Positions 9,401 to 16,977 of a stretch of 38,092 nucleotides of DNA are shown in pieces. A program made the position numbers and the translations under genes. The notes below the pieces were generated by a model. It was not told where the DNA came from. It did no database searches and was given only the letters and a program-made list of their open reading frames with translations. The DNA comes from Thioclava dalianensis. Lineage in GTDB: Bacteria; Pseudomonadota; Alphaproteobacteria; Rhodobacterales; Rhodobacteraceae. The stretch is from assembly GCF_000715505.1 (NCBI RefSeq), contig NZ_JHEH01000026.1, forward strand, positions 1-38,092. Direction: 5' to 3'. The first letter of the stretch is position 1, and every line of letters starts with the position of its first letter.

Positions 9401-9953
9401 CAAGGAAAAGGCCGATCTCGAGGAGGCGATCCGCAAGCTGCGTGCCGGGATTTCCGGGCTCAACCGTGAGGGGCGCGAGCGGCTACTGACCGCCTTCGAG
9501 CAGGTCAATGACAGCTTCCGCACCCTATTCACCCATCTCTTCGGCGGCGGTTCGGCCAATCTGGAACTGGTCGAGAGCGACGATCCTCTGGAGGCCGGGC
9601 TTGAGATCATGTGCCAACCGCCCGGCAAGAAGCTGAGCACGCTGAGCCTGCTCTCGGGCGGCGAGCAGACGTTGACAGCGATGGCCCTGATCTTCGCGGT
9701 GTTTCTGGCCAACCCGGCACCGATCTGTGTGCTCGACGAGGTCGACGCGCCGCTCGATGATGCCAATGTGACGCGATTCTGCGATCTGCTCGACGAGATG
9801 ACGCGCCGGACCGACACCCGCTTTTTGATCATCACGCACCATGCGGTGACGATGAGCCGGATGGATCGGCTCTTCGGCGTGACGATGCAAGAGCAAGGCG
9901 TCAGCCAGCTGGTTTCGGTCGATCTGAAAAAGGCCGAAGCGCTGGTGGCCTGA
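6495..9953 (+). CDS. smc: chromosome segregation protein SMC
   Basis: ATPase subunit of the bacterial condensin, which compacts and aligns sister chromosomes together with ScpA and ScpB. The 1152-residue protein has the full SMC order: N-terminal ATPase half with Walker A GPNGCGKS at residues 31-38, a long Ala/Glu/Arg-rich coiled coil, a hinge of about 110 residues (roughly 512-622), a returning coiled coil, then the signature LSGGEQ at 1053-1058 and Walker B ending in DE at 1081-1082. The start is a TTG: AAAGGG lies about 8 bases upstream and MRFSRLRLNGFKSF is the usual SMC N terminus. The coiled-coil composition creates long open frames on the opposite strand that are not genes. In relatives smc often follows a DsbA-like gene; here lrgA stands upstream, divergent. 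Confidence 0.97.
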   Translation: MRFSRLRLNGFKSFVDPTDLVIHDGLTGVVGPNGCGKSNLLEALRWVMGENRPSAMRGGGMEDVIFAGASSRGARNFAEVSLQIDNTERLAPSGFNDSDGLEIIRRITRDAGSAYKVNSKDVRARDVQMLFADASTGAHSPALVRQGQISELINAKPKARRRILEEAAGISGLYQRRHEAELKLNGAEQNLTRVDDVIEQLAAQLAQLARQARQAARYRTIGDDLRRAEGMLLFRRWREADMARETAQSAHREQVTNAASAERTAREAERTRAAHEEALPPLREEEAIAAAILQRIVVERDALSDQEAQARARIATLQGRVEQLNRDMEREAGLNRDAGETISRLEWEQGQIAKASEGHDDKLARAADDAHEAATILQDREARLTELTEDVARLAARHQSAQRLVSDNRATAEKSEAAATQAKQAAAAAQAALEKSTGEFTAAEAAQNEAQAAAEAAEEALAAADDARADLQSRESAARAARSEAEGEAGALRAEVTTLSRLVERESSGGTQLLDRVRVDKGYEAALGAALADDLHAPEVSEDAATGWQILPSYGTAQTLPAGVEPLSDHVTVPEVLFRRISQIGLVSDWDEGARLQEQLRPGQRLVSTDGDLWRWDGYRAGSEDAPTAAALRLQQLNRLVELKRDLEEITARAEGARQAHEMLTGQLAEATRADTAAREARRAADRGLAEAGRALSRAESDRSIAGSKLESAKLAVARHEEEAGGGRMALREAENALAALPDLEAQRTQVDAIKMTVEAARMTMMTKRSAHDEIRREGEARLRRRQEITKELSGWRHRLETAERRSAELAARKEESEEELSEASAIPETLAEKRAELSEDIAKAEARKTEASERLTAADAALRAAQLAERDAERLAGEAREARARAEARVDAARETVTAAAERIMEETESTPQKLLERLDVDPEKMPDAEALDTEVNRLKRQREALGAVNLRAEEDAREVEVEHDALVKEKADLEEAIRKLRAGISGLNREGRERLLTAFEQVNDSFRTLFTHLFGGGSANLELVESDDPLEAGLEIMCQPPGKKLSTLSLLSGGEQTLTAMALIFAVFLANPAPICVLDEVDAPLDDANVTRFCDLLDEMTRRTDTRFLIITHHAVTMSRMDRLFGVTMQEQGVSQLVSVDLKKAEALVA

Positions 9954-9958
9954 GGCGC

Positions 9959-10029
9959 GGGGGCTCTGCCCCCAACGGACAAACCTGCGGTTTACCCGGT
10001 TTCCTCGGGATATTTGGATCAAGAGGAAG
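9959..10029 (+). repeat. two-block intergenic repeat, copy A
   Basis: Block 1 (9959-9973) is a G5CTCTGC5-type hairpin with a three-base loop; block 2 (10003-10029, 27 bases) begins CCTCGGGATATTT and ends TCAAGAGGAAG. The same two blocks recur on the minus strand at 23402-23487, with 24 of 27 bases identical in block 2. The hairpin lies just after the smc stop but lacks a T-run, so any terminator role is uncertain. Copies with this wording (CGGGATATTT...CAAGA) are, from memory, frequent between genes in Rhodobacterales. Confidence 0.7.
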
Positions 10030-10100
10030 AGGGCGTGAATGCGCTTGCGGGCAGAGGCGTGCGCGCCTAGCTTTCGCACAAACAGTGCAGGAGGCCCATC

Positions 10101-10559
10101 ATGGCAACTATCGAAGCGCGGCTCGCAGAGCTTGGGATCACCCTTCCGGACGCGCCGATGCCGGCGGCGAATTACGTGCCGTTCGTGCGCTCTGGCAATC
10201 AGATTTTTGTCTCGGGGCAGATCTCGAACGGGCCGGATGGTTTGATCAAGGGGCGGCTGGGCGCCAATATGGATGTCGCCGAGGGCGCGCTTGCCGCACG
10301 GTTCTGCGGACTGGCGCTGATTGCGCAGGCCAAGGCCGCGATTGGCGATCTCGACAAGATCGCACGGGTGGTGAAACTGACGGGGTTCGTCAATTCCACC
10401 GCGGATTTCACCGATCAGCCCAAGGTCATCAATGGTTGCTCTGATCTCATGGTCGAGGTCTTTGGCGATACCGGGCGCCATGCACGCTCTGCGGTCAGCG
10501 CTGCCTCGCTGCCCTTGGGAGTTGCCGTCGAGATCGAAGCGATTTTTGAGATCACCTGA
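10101..10559 (+). CDS. RidA family protein (YjgF/YER057c/UK114)
   Basis: A 152-residue protein of the Rid fold, related to enamine/imine deaminases. The NQIFVSGQISNGPDGLIKG segment near residues 33-51 and the C-terminal SAVSAASLPLGVAVEIEAIFEI are typical, the latter containing the usual strand before the active-site pocket. The classical RidA has an Arg in a C-x-R motif; here the corresponding region reads ARSAVSAASLP, so this is more likely one of the other Rid subfamilies and the substrate is unknown. A ribosome site (AGGAGG) stands a few bases before the ATG. Its stop overlaps the next start by one base (TGATG). Confidence 0.88.
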   Translation: MATIEARLAELGITLPDAPMPAANYVPFVRSGNQIFVSGQISNGPDGLIKGRLGANMDVAEGALAARFCGLALIAQAKAAIGDLDKIARVVKLTGFVNSTADFTDQPKVINGCSDLMVEVFGDTGRHARSAVSAASLPLGVAVEIEAIFEIT

Positions 10560-11323
10560 TGTCATTGCACCCTGATTTCCTGCGCCTGCCAATCGCCCAT
10601 CGTGCGCTGCATGATGTGGCGGATGGACGGCCCGAAAACAGCCTTGCCGCGATCCGCGCCGCGATTGCGGCAGGATATGCAATCGAGATCGATCTGCAGC
10701 TCTCGTCGGACGGTGTCCCGATGGTGTTTCACGATTACCACCTGACGCGGCTAACGGGTCAGGACGGGCCGATTGCGCAGCGCAGCGCCGCAGAGCTGGC
10801 GGAGATCCCGCTGCTAGGGGGCGCGGAGGGGGTGCCGAGTCTTGAGCAGGTGCTGGAGCTGGTCGCAGGCCAAGTGCCGCTGCTGATCGAGATCAAGGAT
10901 CAGGACGGGGCGCTTGGGCCGAATGTCGGTGGGCTCGGTCAGGCATCGGCGGCGCTGTTGCGAAGCTATCGTGGGCCGCTGGCGGTAATGTCGTTCAATC
11001 CGCATGCGATTGCCGATTTTGCCAGCGCCGCGCCCGAAATCTGTGTCGGGCTGACGACCTGCGATTATGCGCCCGAGGATTGGCCGCTTATTCCAGAGCC
11101 GCGCCGCGCAGAGCTGCGCGCGATCCCGGATCTTGAGCGGACGAGGGCTGGGTTCATCTCGCATCAGGCGGAGGATCTGGGCGCGCCACGGGTGAGCGAA
11201 CTCGCAGCCCAAAGCCTGCCGATTCTATGCTGGACGATCCGCTCTCCCGAAGAGGAAAGCGCGGCCCGCGCAATCGCCGATAACATCACTTTTGAACGCT
11301 ATCTTGCGGCCCTGCCCGCTTGA
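10559..11323 (+). CDS. glycerophosphodiester phosphodiesterase family protein
   Basis: Predicted to hydrolyse glycerophosphodiesters to glycerol 3-phosphate and an alcohol. The 254-residue protein shows the GDPD catalytic set: H14-R15 (IAHRALHD), E26-N27 (RPENSLAA), E43 and D45 (EIDLQLSSDG) as metal ligands and H58-D59 (MVFHDYHL). A central IEIKDQ gives the further conserved Glu/Lys. There is no signal peptide, so it is a cytoplasmic UgpQ-like rather than a periplasmic GlpQ-like enzyme. It is coupled to the RidA-family gene by a one-base overlap. Confidence 0.92.
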   Translation: MSLHPDFLRLPIAHRALHDVADGRPENSLAAIRAAIAAGYAIEIDLQLSSDGVPMVFHDYHLTRLTGQDGPIAQRSAAELAEIPLLGGAEGVPSLEQVLELVAGQVPLLIEIKDQDGALGPNVGGLGQASAALLRSYRGPLAVMSFNPHAIADFASAAPEICVGLTTCDYAPEDWPLIPEPRRAELRAIPDLERTRAGFISHQAEDLGAPRVSELAAQSLPILCWTIRSPEEESAARAIADNITFERYLAALPA

Positions 11324-11365
11324 CCCGTTCGATTGCGGCCCCAGATTCACCCGATGGACATCTGT

Positions 11366-11371
11366 TATACT
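11366..11371 (+). promoter_or_regulatory. candidate -10 element (TATACT) for the DUF482 gene
   Basis: TATACT matches five of six -10 bases but no good -35 is found 16-18 bases upstream. The expected transcript start, about seven bases downstream, would fall only two or three bases before the ATG at 11381, so the mRNA could be almost leaderless. Confidence 0.35.
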
Positions 11372-11380
11372 TGGGGATGA

Positions 11381-12553
11381 ATGGATCAAAGCGTTGAAAT
11401 CACGCTTTATTCGGATATTTCCGAAATAAGCGAAAACGAGTGGAATGCCTGCGCCTGCCCCGAGGTCGCGGACGGAGCGCGCGCCTTTGATCCGTTCACG
11501 ACGCATCGCTTTCTGGCCGCGCTCGAGCAATCGGGATCGGTGGGGCCCGGCACTGGCTGGGACGCGCGCCATCTGGTGGCGCGCCTGGGCGGGCAGGTGA
11601 TCGGGGTCGCGCCGCTCTACGTCAAATCCCATTCGCAAGGGGAATACGTCTTCGATCACGGCTGGGCCGATGCCTTTCACCGGGCGGGCGGGCGCTACTA
11701 CCCCAAATTGCAGGCCGCCGTGCCCTTCACCCCGGTCGCGGGGCGGCGGCTTTTGGTGCTGCCAGGGCTGGAGCAGGCGGCACGCGGCGCGCTTCTGAGC
11801 GGGATGGCGCAGATCGCCGAGGGGGCCGGGGTTTCCTCGATCCATATGACCTTTTGTACCGCGGAAGAGATGAAGGCCGCGGAGGCGCTTGGCTGGCTTG
11901 GCCGCACCGGTCAGCAATTTCACTGGTTCAATCGCGATTATGCGGATTTCGACGGATTTCTCGCCGAGTTGTCTTCGCGCAAGCGCAAGGCACTGCGCAA
12001 GGAACGCGCCCGGGCGCAGGAGTTTGGCGGCGAGATCGTGCAGCTGACGGGCGATCAGATCCAGCCAGAACATTGGGACGCTTTCTGGACCTTCTATCAA
12101 GATACCGGCGCGCGCAAATGGGGCACGCCCTATCTGAGCCGGGCCTTTTTCGACCTGCTTCACGAGATGCGCGAAGATGTGTTACTTGTGCTCGCGCTCC
12201 GTGATGGGCGGCCGGTTGCAGGCGCGCTCAATCTGATCGGGCGCGAGGCATTGTTCGGGCGCTATTGGGGATGCATCGAGGATCATCCCTTCCTGCATTT
12301 CGAGCTGTGCTACCATCAGGCGGTCGATTACGCGATTGCCCATAAATTGCAGCGCGTCGAGGCTGGCGCGCAAGGAGACCATAAACTGGCCCGCGGCTAC
12401 CTGCCGGTGCCGACCTACTCGGCGCATTGGATTGCGCATCCCGGCCTGAAACAGGCCGTTGCCGATTATCTGGAGGCAGAACGGGCTGCCGTCGATGAGG
12501 ATATCGAGATCCTCACCGAAATGGGCCCGTTTCGAGCGCGGGCGGAACCCTAA
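11381..12553 (+). CDS. FemAB-like acyltransferase of the DUF482/COG3146 family
   Basis: A 390-residue protein whose whole length matches the DUF482 (FemAB-like, GNAT-related) family once labelled 'peptidogalycan biosynthesis'. Typical segments are HLVARLGGQVIGVAPLYVK in the first third, WFNRDYADFDGFLAELSSRKRKALRKERA near the middle, and GRYWGCIEDHPFLHFELCYHQ followed by EAGAQGDHKLARGY in the last third. FemAB proteins add amino acids to peptidoglycan precursors, but the function of DUF482 members is not established. No signal peptide is seen. It follows the phosphodiesterase by 57 bases that contain a TATACT -10-like element, so it may have its own promoter. Confidence 0.85.
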   Translation: MDQSVEITLYSDISEISENEWNACACPEVADGARAFDPFTTHRFLAALEQSGSVGPGTGWDARHLVARLGGQVIGVAPLYVKSHSQGEYVFDHGWADAFHRAGGRYYPKLQAAVPFTPVAGRRLLVLPGLEQAARGALLSGMAQIAEGAGVSSIHMTFCTAEEMKAAEALGWLGRTGQQFHWFNRDYADFDGFLAELSSRKRKALRKERARAQEFGGEIVQLTGDQIQPEHWDAFWTFYQDTGARKWGTPYLSRAFFDLLHEMREDVLLVLALRDGRPVAGALNLIGREALFGRYWGCIEDHPFLHFELCYHQAVDYAIAHKLQRVEAGAQGDHKLARGYLPVPTYSAHWIAHPGLKQAVADYLEAERAAVDEDIEILTEMGPFRARAEP

Positions 12554-12597
12554 GGCCAACGTGACGTTTGGCCGAAGATAGAATGAAGGATAGACTG

Positions 12598-13479
12598 ATG
12601 ACCCTAGATGAGCTGACCCATGTCAGTAGCTGGCTGACGCAGGATCGGATCGACGCGGCCATACTCGTTGCTGTGAATGTCATAGCGGCGCTGGTGATTT
12701 TGCTGATTGCGCTTTCGGTATCGGCTTGGGCCAAAGGACGGGTTACGGCTCTGTCGAACCGCTACAAACGGCTCGACGACACGCTGTTCAGCTTTCTCGG
12801 AAATATCGTCAAATATCTGATCCTCGCGATCGGGGTGATTTTCATCCTCAATCGCTTCGGGATCCAGACGACCTCGCTCGCCGCCCTGATCGGTGCCGCC
12901 GGTCTGGCAATCGGTCTGGCGCTGCAAGGGGCGCTGTCGAACCTTGCGGCAGGCGTCATGATCATCATGTTCCGCCCGTTCCGTCAGGGGGATTTCATTG
13001 ACGCGGGCAGCGAGAGCGGCACGGTCACCGAGATCCAGCTGTTCTACGTCATGCTGACCACCTATGACGGCATCCAAGTCATCATGCCCAATAGCGACAT
13101 CTGGAAAAGCGCGATCACCAACTACTCGGCCAACCCGACGCGGATGATGGATCTGACCATCGGTGTTGCCTATAACGCCGATCTCAAGAAGACGCAGGAA
13201 GTGCTTGAGGCCGTCTCGAGCAGCGATCCGCGCGCCATGACCGATCCGGCGCCGGTGATCCGCGTGAAAAATCTGGGTGATAGCTCGGTCGATTTCACGT
13301 TCCGGGTCTGGGCAAGCACCGCCGATTACTGGTCGCTGCGCTCCGAGATGATCCGCAAGATCAAGGTCGAGTTCGACGCCAATGGCATCGGCATTCCGTT
13401 CCCCACGCGGACCCTCGAAGTGGTAGAAGTGCCCCGGATCGAAACCGCGCAGGCCCGGCAAGAGACCGGAACCGCCTGA
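12598..13479 (+). CDS. mechanosensitive ion channel, MscS family
   Basis: Inner-membrane channel that opens under membrane tension and protects against osmotic downshock. The 293-residue protein has the small-MscS layout: three membrane spans (about residues 18-42, 62-84 and 88-118), the last being the pore helix rich in Gly and Ala (AALIGAAGLAIGLALQGALSNLAAG), then the beta domain with FRPFRQGDFI and MPNSDIWKSAITNYS and an alpha/beta C-terminal domain. I chose ATG 12598 because AAGGA lies seven bases upstream; in-frame TTG 12568 and ATG 12583 are possible but lack good sites. A GGCCAACGT/ACGTTTGGCC hairpin with a bulge lies just upstream at 12554-12573. Confidence 0.93.
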   Translation: MTLDELTHVSSWLTQDRIDAAILVAVNVIAALVILLIALSVSAWAKGRVTALSNRYKRLDDTLFSFLGNIVKYLILAIGVIFILNRFGIQTTSLAALIGAAGLAIGLALQGALSNLAAGVMIIMFRPFRQGDFIDAGSESGTVTEIQLFYVMLTTYDGIQVIMPNSDIWKSAITNYSANPTRMMDLTIGVAYNADLKKTQEVLEAVSSSDPRAMTDPAPVIRVKNLGDSSVDFTFRVWASTADYWSLRSEMIRKIKVEFDANGIGIPFPTRTLEVVEVPRIETAQARQETGTA

Positions 13480-13536
13480 TCTGGAAGCGCGGCGGGGCCG
13501 CCCTACCTGTTCTTGAAAGCAACATGGGAGTGATTC

Positions 13537-13926
13537 ATGACGTCCAAGCTTGATCCCGAAGAACGTAAGGCCCTGCTGCTCGCGCTGGAAGATACCGGCT
13601 GGCGCGCGACCGATGAAGGAGACGCGATGATCAAGCGTCTGCTGTTTCGGGATTTCTCGGATGCATGGGGCTTCATGGCCGAAGTCGCCCTTCTGGCCGA
13701 GAAGATGGATCACCACCCCGATTGGCGCAATGTCTACAAGACGCTTGAAATCACGCTGACAACGCATGATTGCAGCGGGTTGAGCGTGCTCGATATCGAG
13801 CTTGCGCGCGCCATTGACGGGCTCGCCGAGGGCCGGGGGGAAGTGGATCGCGATATCGGGCGTCCGCTGATGCGGCTGGCCGATAGCGCCGCGAACTCAG
13901 AGGATGGCGCGGAAGACGACGCCTGA
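13537..13926 (+). CDS. pterin-4a-carbinolamine dehydratase (4a-hydroxytetrahydrobiopterin dehydratase)
   Basis: Dehydrates 4a-hydroxytetrahydropterin, recycling the cofactor of aromatic amino-acid hydroxylases. The 129-residue protein carries the family motif MDHHPDWRNVYKTLEITL with the paired His residues, followed by TTHDCSGLSVLDIELA. The family is usually about 95-110 residues; here an acidic tail (after residue 95, ending EDGAEDDA) extends it. No phenylalanine hydroxylase gene lies next to it, so it may have another pterin partner elsewhere. GGGAG stands upstream of the ATG. It ends before a strong terminator. Confidence 0.92.
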   Translation: MTSKLDPEERKALLLALEDTGWRATDEGDAMIKRLLFRDFSDAWGFMAEVALLAEKMDHHPDWRNVYKTLEITLTTHDCSGLSVLDIELARAIDGLAEGRGEVDRDIGRPLMRLADSAANSEDGAEDDA

Positions 13927-13950
13927 CCAAGCCCTGCACACTGCCAGATC

Positions 13951-13985
13951 AAAGCCCGGAGGATGCGCATCCTCCGGGCTTTTTC
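13951..13985 (+). terminator. Rho-independent terminator between dehydratase and peroxiredoxin genes
   Basis: A perfect 32-base inverted repeat (13951-13982) made of AAAGCCCGGAGGATGC and its complement, with a GCGC turn at the centre, running into TTTTT at 13980-13984. It fits termination of the rightward dehydratase gene; the A-run on the left may also serve the leftward peroxiredoxin gene. Confidence 0.85.
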
Positions 13986-13993
13986 ATGTAAGA

Positions 13994-14482
13994 TCAGATC
14001 TCGGAGAGCAGACCTTCGCCCGCCGAGGCCTCGCAGGTGCCGGGGCTTTCCTCGACATTGAGCGCCTTGACCACGCCATCCTCGACCAGCATCGCATAGC
14101 GCTTGGAGCGGTTGATCAGCCCGGCGGGCGGGGCGCTGAACTCCATCCCGATCGCCTGAGTGAAGGCCGCTTCGGGATCGGCCAGCATGGTGAGGCCCGC
14201 AGCGCTCGCGCCCGTGCTCTCGCCCCAGGCTGCCATGACGAAGGGATCATTGACCGAAACGCAGATGATTTCCTCGACGCCCTTGGCTTCGAACTTGTCC
14301 TTGGTACGGATGAAGCTCGGAACATGGGCCGTGGTGCACACGCCGGTATAGGCGCCGGGCACCGCGAAGATCACGACCTTGCGGCCCTTCATCTTGTCGC
14401 CAAGGCTGATCTGCTGCGGACCGTCATTGCCGACGGCAAGAAAGGTTGCGCCGGGAAGGACGTCGCCAGTCGTAATTGTCAT
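13994..14482 (-). CDS. peroxiredoxin, Prx5 type
   Basis: Thiol peroxidase that reduces hydroperoxides. The 162-residue protein has the Prx5 layout: peroxidatic C49 in PGAYTGVCTTAHVPSF, a further Cys at 74 (EIICVSVND) and C150 (SPGTCEASAGE) near the C terminus, a place where many bacterial Prx5-like proteins carry a second Cys that could act in resolution. The start is the ATG ending at 14482, with GGAG seven bases upstream; a longer reading to 14629 runs into the divergent oxidoreductase gene. The reductant is not evident, although a grxC gene lies 7 kb away. It is divergent from the FAD reductase with 82 bases between starts. Confidence 0.95.
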   Translation of the reverse strand: MTITTGDVLPGATFLAVGNDGPQQISLGDKMKGRKVVIFAVPGAYTGVCTTAHVPSFIRTKDKFEAKGVEEIICVSVNDPFVMAAWGESTGASAAGLTMLADPEAAFTQAIGMEFSAPPAGLINRSKRYAMLVEDGVVKALNVEESPGTCEASAGEGLLSEI

Positions 14483-14564
14483 TAAGTGCTCCGATGCTGT
14501 CACGTTGCGTTTGTCGCTTGCGACGATATAGGGTCTGGGGGGCAATGGGCCAGTGGAGAATGAA

Positions 14565-15767
14565 ATGAGCGGGATCGTGATCGTCGGTGCGGGACAGGCG
14601 GCAGCCTCTATGGCCGCGCGCCTGCGCAAGAAGGGCTATGACGGCGCAATCACCGTGGTCGGCGCCGAGCCGGTCGCACCCTATCAACGCCCGCCGCTTT
14701 CGAAAGGCTATCTGCTGGGCGAGATGCCGCTGGAGCGGCTGATGCTGCGCGCCAATGACTGGTGGGCCAACAACGATATCAGCCTGCGTCTCGATTGCTC
14801 GGTGACCGAGATCGACCCGAAGGCGCAGGTCGTCCAGATCAGCGATGGCGAGAGCCTTGACTATAGCGAGCTGGCCCTGTGCACCGGCGCCACGCCCCGC
14901 AGGCTTCCGGCCTCGCTGGGCGGCAATCTGGGCAATGTCTTCACCGTGCGCAGTCTTGCCGATGTCGATGCGATGCGTGCACAGTTTCGTCCCGGCCAAC
15001 GGCTTGTGGTGATCGGTGGCGGCTATATCGGGCTTGAAGCGGCGGCGGTGGCGCGCAAGCTGGGGCTTGAGGTCGCGCTGGTCGAAGCCGCCCCGCGCAT
15101 CCTTGGCCGCGTCGCCTGCGCGCAGACCGCCGATGCGATCCGCGCGCTGCACCAAGAAAACGGCGTCGAGATCATCGAAGGGCTAGGGCTTTTGTCGTTG
15201 CGCGGCGACACGGTCGTCACGGCGGTCGAGCTGGAAGACGGGCGCGTGATCGAGGCGGATTTCGCCATCGTGGGCATCGGCGTGACCCCCAACGAAGAGA
15301 TCGCGCGCGAAGCGGGCATTCATTGCGAAAACGGCATCGCGGTCGATGCGCAGGGCAGGTGCTCGGAGGATCATATCTGGGCGGCAGGCGATTGCGCTGC
15401 TTTCCCGGGCGGCGCGGGTCCGCTGCGTCTGGAAAGCGTCGGCAATGCCATCGATATGGGCGAACTGGTCGCCGAAAACATGCTGGGAGCTGCGCAGGAT
15501 TACAGCCCGAAACCGTGGTTCTGGTCGGATCAGTTCGACTCCAAACTGCAAATCGCGGGCCTCAATATCGGCTATGACTCGGTGGTGGCACGTGCGGGCG
15601 AAGGGGCGAGCTTCTGGTATTTCCGCGACGGTGCGTTGATCGCGGTTGATGCGCTCAACGATGCGCGCGCCTACATGATCGGCAAGCGGCTGATCGAGGG
15701 CGGCAAGACCGTCACCCCCGAACAGGTCGCCGACCCCGAAACCGATCTGAAAGCGCTCCTGAAATGA
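14565..15767 (+). CDS. FAD-dependent ferredoxin/rubredoxin reductase
   Basis: A 400-residue flavoprotein of the putidaredoxin/rhodocoxin reductase type, which passes electrons from NAD(P)H to a small iron-sulfur protein. The FAD-binding GAGQAAASMAARLRKKGY starts at residue 8, PYQRPPLSKGYLLGE is the family's second signature, an NAD-binding GGGYIGLEAAAVARKLG lies near residue 150, and the C-terminal FAD motif reads IWAAGDCAAFP. The last third has WFWSDQFDSKLQIAG, typical of this subfamily. No ferredoxin or P450 gene is next to it, so the partner is unknown. Start ATG 14565 has GGAG six bases upstream; an in-frame GTG at 14553 is a poorer choice. It overlaps rsmD by four bases. Confidence 0.92.
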   Translation: MSGIVIVGAGQAAASMAARLRKKGYDGAITVVGAEPVAPYQRPPLSKGYLLGEMPLERLMLRANDWWANNDISLRLDCSVTEIDPKAQVVQISDGESLDYSELALCTGATPRRLPASLGGNLGNVFTVRSLADVDAMRAQFRPGQRLVVIGGGYIGLEAAAVARKLGLEVALVEAAPRILGRVACAQTADAIRALHQENGVEIIEGLGLLSLRGDTVVTAVELEDGRVIEADFAIVGIGVTPNEEIAREAGIHCENGIAVDAQGRCSEDHIWAAGDCAAFPGGAGPLRLESVGNAIDMGELVAENMLGAAQDYSPKPWFWSDQFDSKLQIAGLNIGYDSVVARAGEGASFWYFRDGALIAVDALNDARAYMIGKRLIEGGKTVTPEQVADPETDLKALLK

Positions 15768-16327
15768 GAATAATCGGCGGTGAACGCCGCGGCTTGAAGC
15801 TTGCCGAGGTCGGCGCGGGCGATGCGGCAGCCCATCTGCGCCCCACCACGGACCGGGTGCGCGAGAGCATTTTCAACCTGCTGATCAATGGCGGGCATGG
15901 CAATCCGGTGGCGGATGCACGCGTGCTCGATCTGTTCGCAGGCACCGGGGCGCTGGGGCTTGAGGCGCTGTCGCGCGGCGCAGCACGGGTCGCCTTTGTC
16001 GATGACGGCACTGCCGCACGCGCCCTGTTGCGGCGCAATATCGAGGCGATGCGGGCGATGGGCACCACCGATGTCTGGCGCCGCGATGCCATCCGTATGG
16101 GGCCCTGCCGGGGCGCGGGCTATGACCTGATTTTCCTCGATCCGCCCTATGGGATGGGGTTGGGCGAACGGGCGATTGCCTCCTGCCTTGAGGGCGGCTG
16201 GATTGCGCCCGGCGCGACCATCATGTGGGAAGAGAACACGCCCCCGCTGGTGCCCGCCCCCCTTGTCCAGCTCGATCAGCGCCGGTATGGCGACACCATG
16301 GTTACACTTGCAAGGATGCCGGAATGA
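15764..16327 (+). CDS. rsmD: 16S rRNA (guanine(966)-N2)-methyltransferase RsmD
   Basis: Methylates G966 of 16S rRNA (E. coli numbering) during 30S assembly. The 187-residue protein begins MRIIGGERRGLKL, the standard RsmD N terminus, followed by RPTTDRVRESIFNLL, the SAM-binding LDLFAGTGALGLEALSRGA (residues 55-73) and the catalytic DPPY at 126-129. Length and motif order are normal. The ATG overlaps the stop of the reductase gene (ATGA), and the next gene overlaps its stop the same way, so the three genes form an operon. Confidence 0.95.
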   Translation: MRIIGGERRGLKLAEVGAGDAAAHLRPTTDRVRESIFNLLINGGHGNPVADARVLDLFAGTGALGLEALSRGAARVAFVDDGTAARALLRRNIEAMRAMGTTDVWRRDAIRMGPCRGAGYDLIFLDPPYGMGLGERAIASCLEGGWIAPGATIMWEENTPPLVPAPLVQLDQRRYGDTMVTLARMPE

Positions 16328-16974
16328 AGGTGCGTGCCGTTTTGTTTGATTGCGACGGCGTTCTGGTCGACAGCGAGTCGCAAGGCTTTGCCCTGATGCA
16401 GGAAGAGCTGGCCGCCTATGGCCTGCCTCTGTCGCTTGAGGCGCTGGAGACCTCTTTCGTGGGCGGCACAATCGAGGATGTCGCGACCCGCGCCCGCGAC
16501 CGCGGTGCGCGCCTGCCGGAGGATTGGGTCGAGCAGTTCTACGCCAAGCTCTATCAGCGGCTGGGCGAGGGCACGGATCTGATCCCCGGAATTGCCGATC
16601 TTCTGGACCGGCTCGATGCGGCGGGGATCGTCTACGGGGTTGGCTCGAACGGGCGGACCGCCAAGATGGAGGTCACGCTGGGCCAGCATCCCGATATCCG
16701 CGCCCGGTTCGAGGGACGGATGTTTTCGGGTCAGGAGCTGGGCTGCCCCAAGCCCGATCCGGGTCTCTATCTGCATGTGGCGCGCGCGCTCAAGACCGAT
16801 CCGGCGCAATGCGTGGTGATCGAGGACAGCCCGACCGGCGCACGCGGGGCGCAGGCGGCAGGCATTCGCTGCCTTGGCTACGCGCCCCACGGAACGCATG
16901 CAGCGCTTGAGGCGGCGGGCGCTACATTGTTCACCGATATGGCTCAAGTACCCGGGCTGATCGGGCTGGACTAG
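16324..16974 (+). CDS. HAD-family phosphatase (beta-phosphoglucomutase-like)
   Basis: A 216-residue haloacid dehalogenase hydrolase of the beta-phosphoglucomutase/phosphatase subfamily. Motif I is D9-x-D11 (LFDCDGVLVDSE), motif II is the Ser in GVGSNGRT, motif III the Lys in GCPKPDPGLY and motif IV the acidic pair in VIEDSPTGARGA. The cap is the small helical type inserted after motif I. Substrate is not predictable; such proteins act on sugar phosphates or phosphoglycolate. The ATG is inside the rsmD stop (ATGA). It ends three bases from the convergent hemH stop. Confidence 0.9.
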   Translation: MKVRAVLFDCDGVLVDSESQGFALMQEELAAYGLPLSLEALETSFVGGTIEDVATRARDRGARLPEDWVEQFYAKLYQRLGEGTDLIPGIADLLDRLDAAGIVYGVGSNGRTAKMEVTLGQHPDIRARFEGRMFSGQELGCPKPDPGLYLHVARALKTDPAQCVVIEDSPTGARGAQAAGIRCLGYAPHGTHAALEAAGATLFTDMAQVPGLIGLD

Positions 16975-16977
16975 GGT

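Noticed and set aside
8741-9982. 413-codon Ser/Arg-rich open frame on the minus strand at the smc end
   Set aside because: Same reason: low-complexity shadow of the smc 3' half, no start signals.
12554-12573. GGCCAACGT / ACGTTTGGCC hairpin as a terminator
   Set aside because: It has a bulge and no T-run, and lies only about 25 bases ahead of the MscS start.
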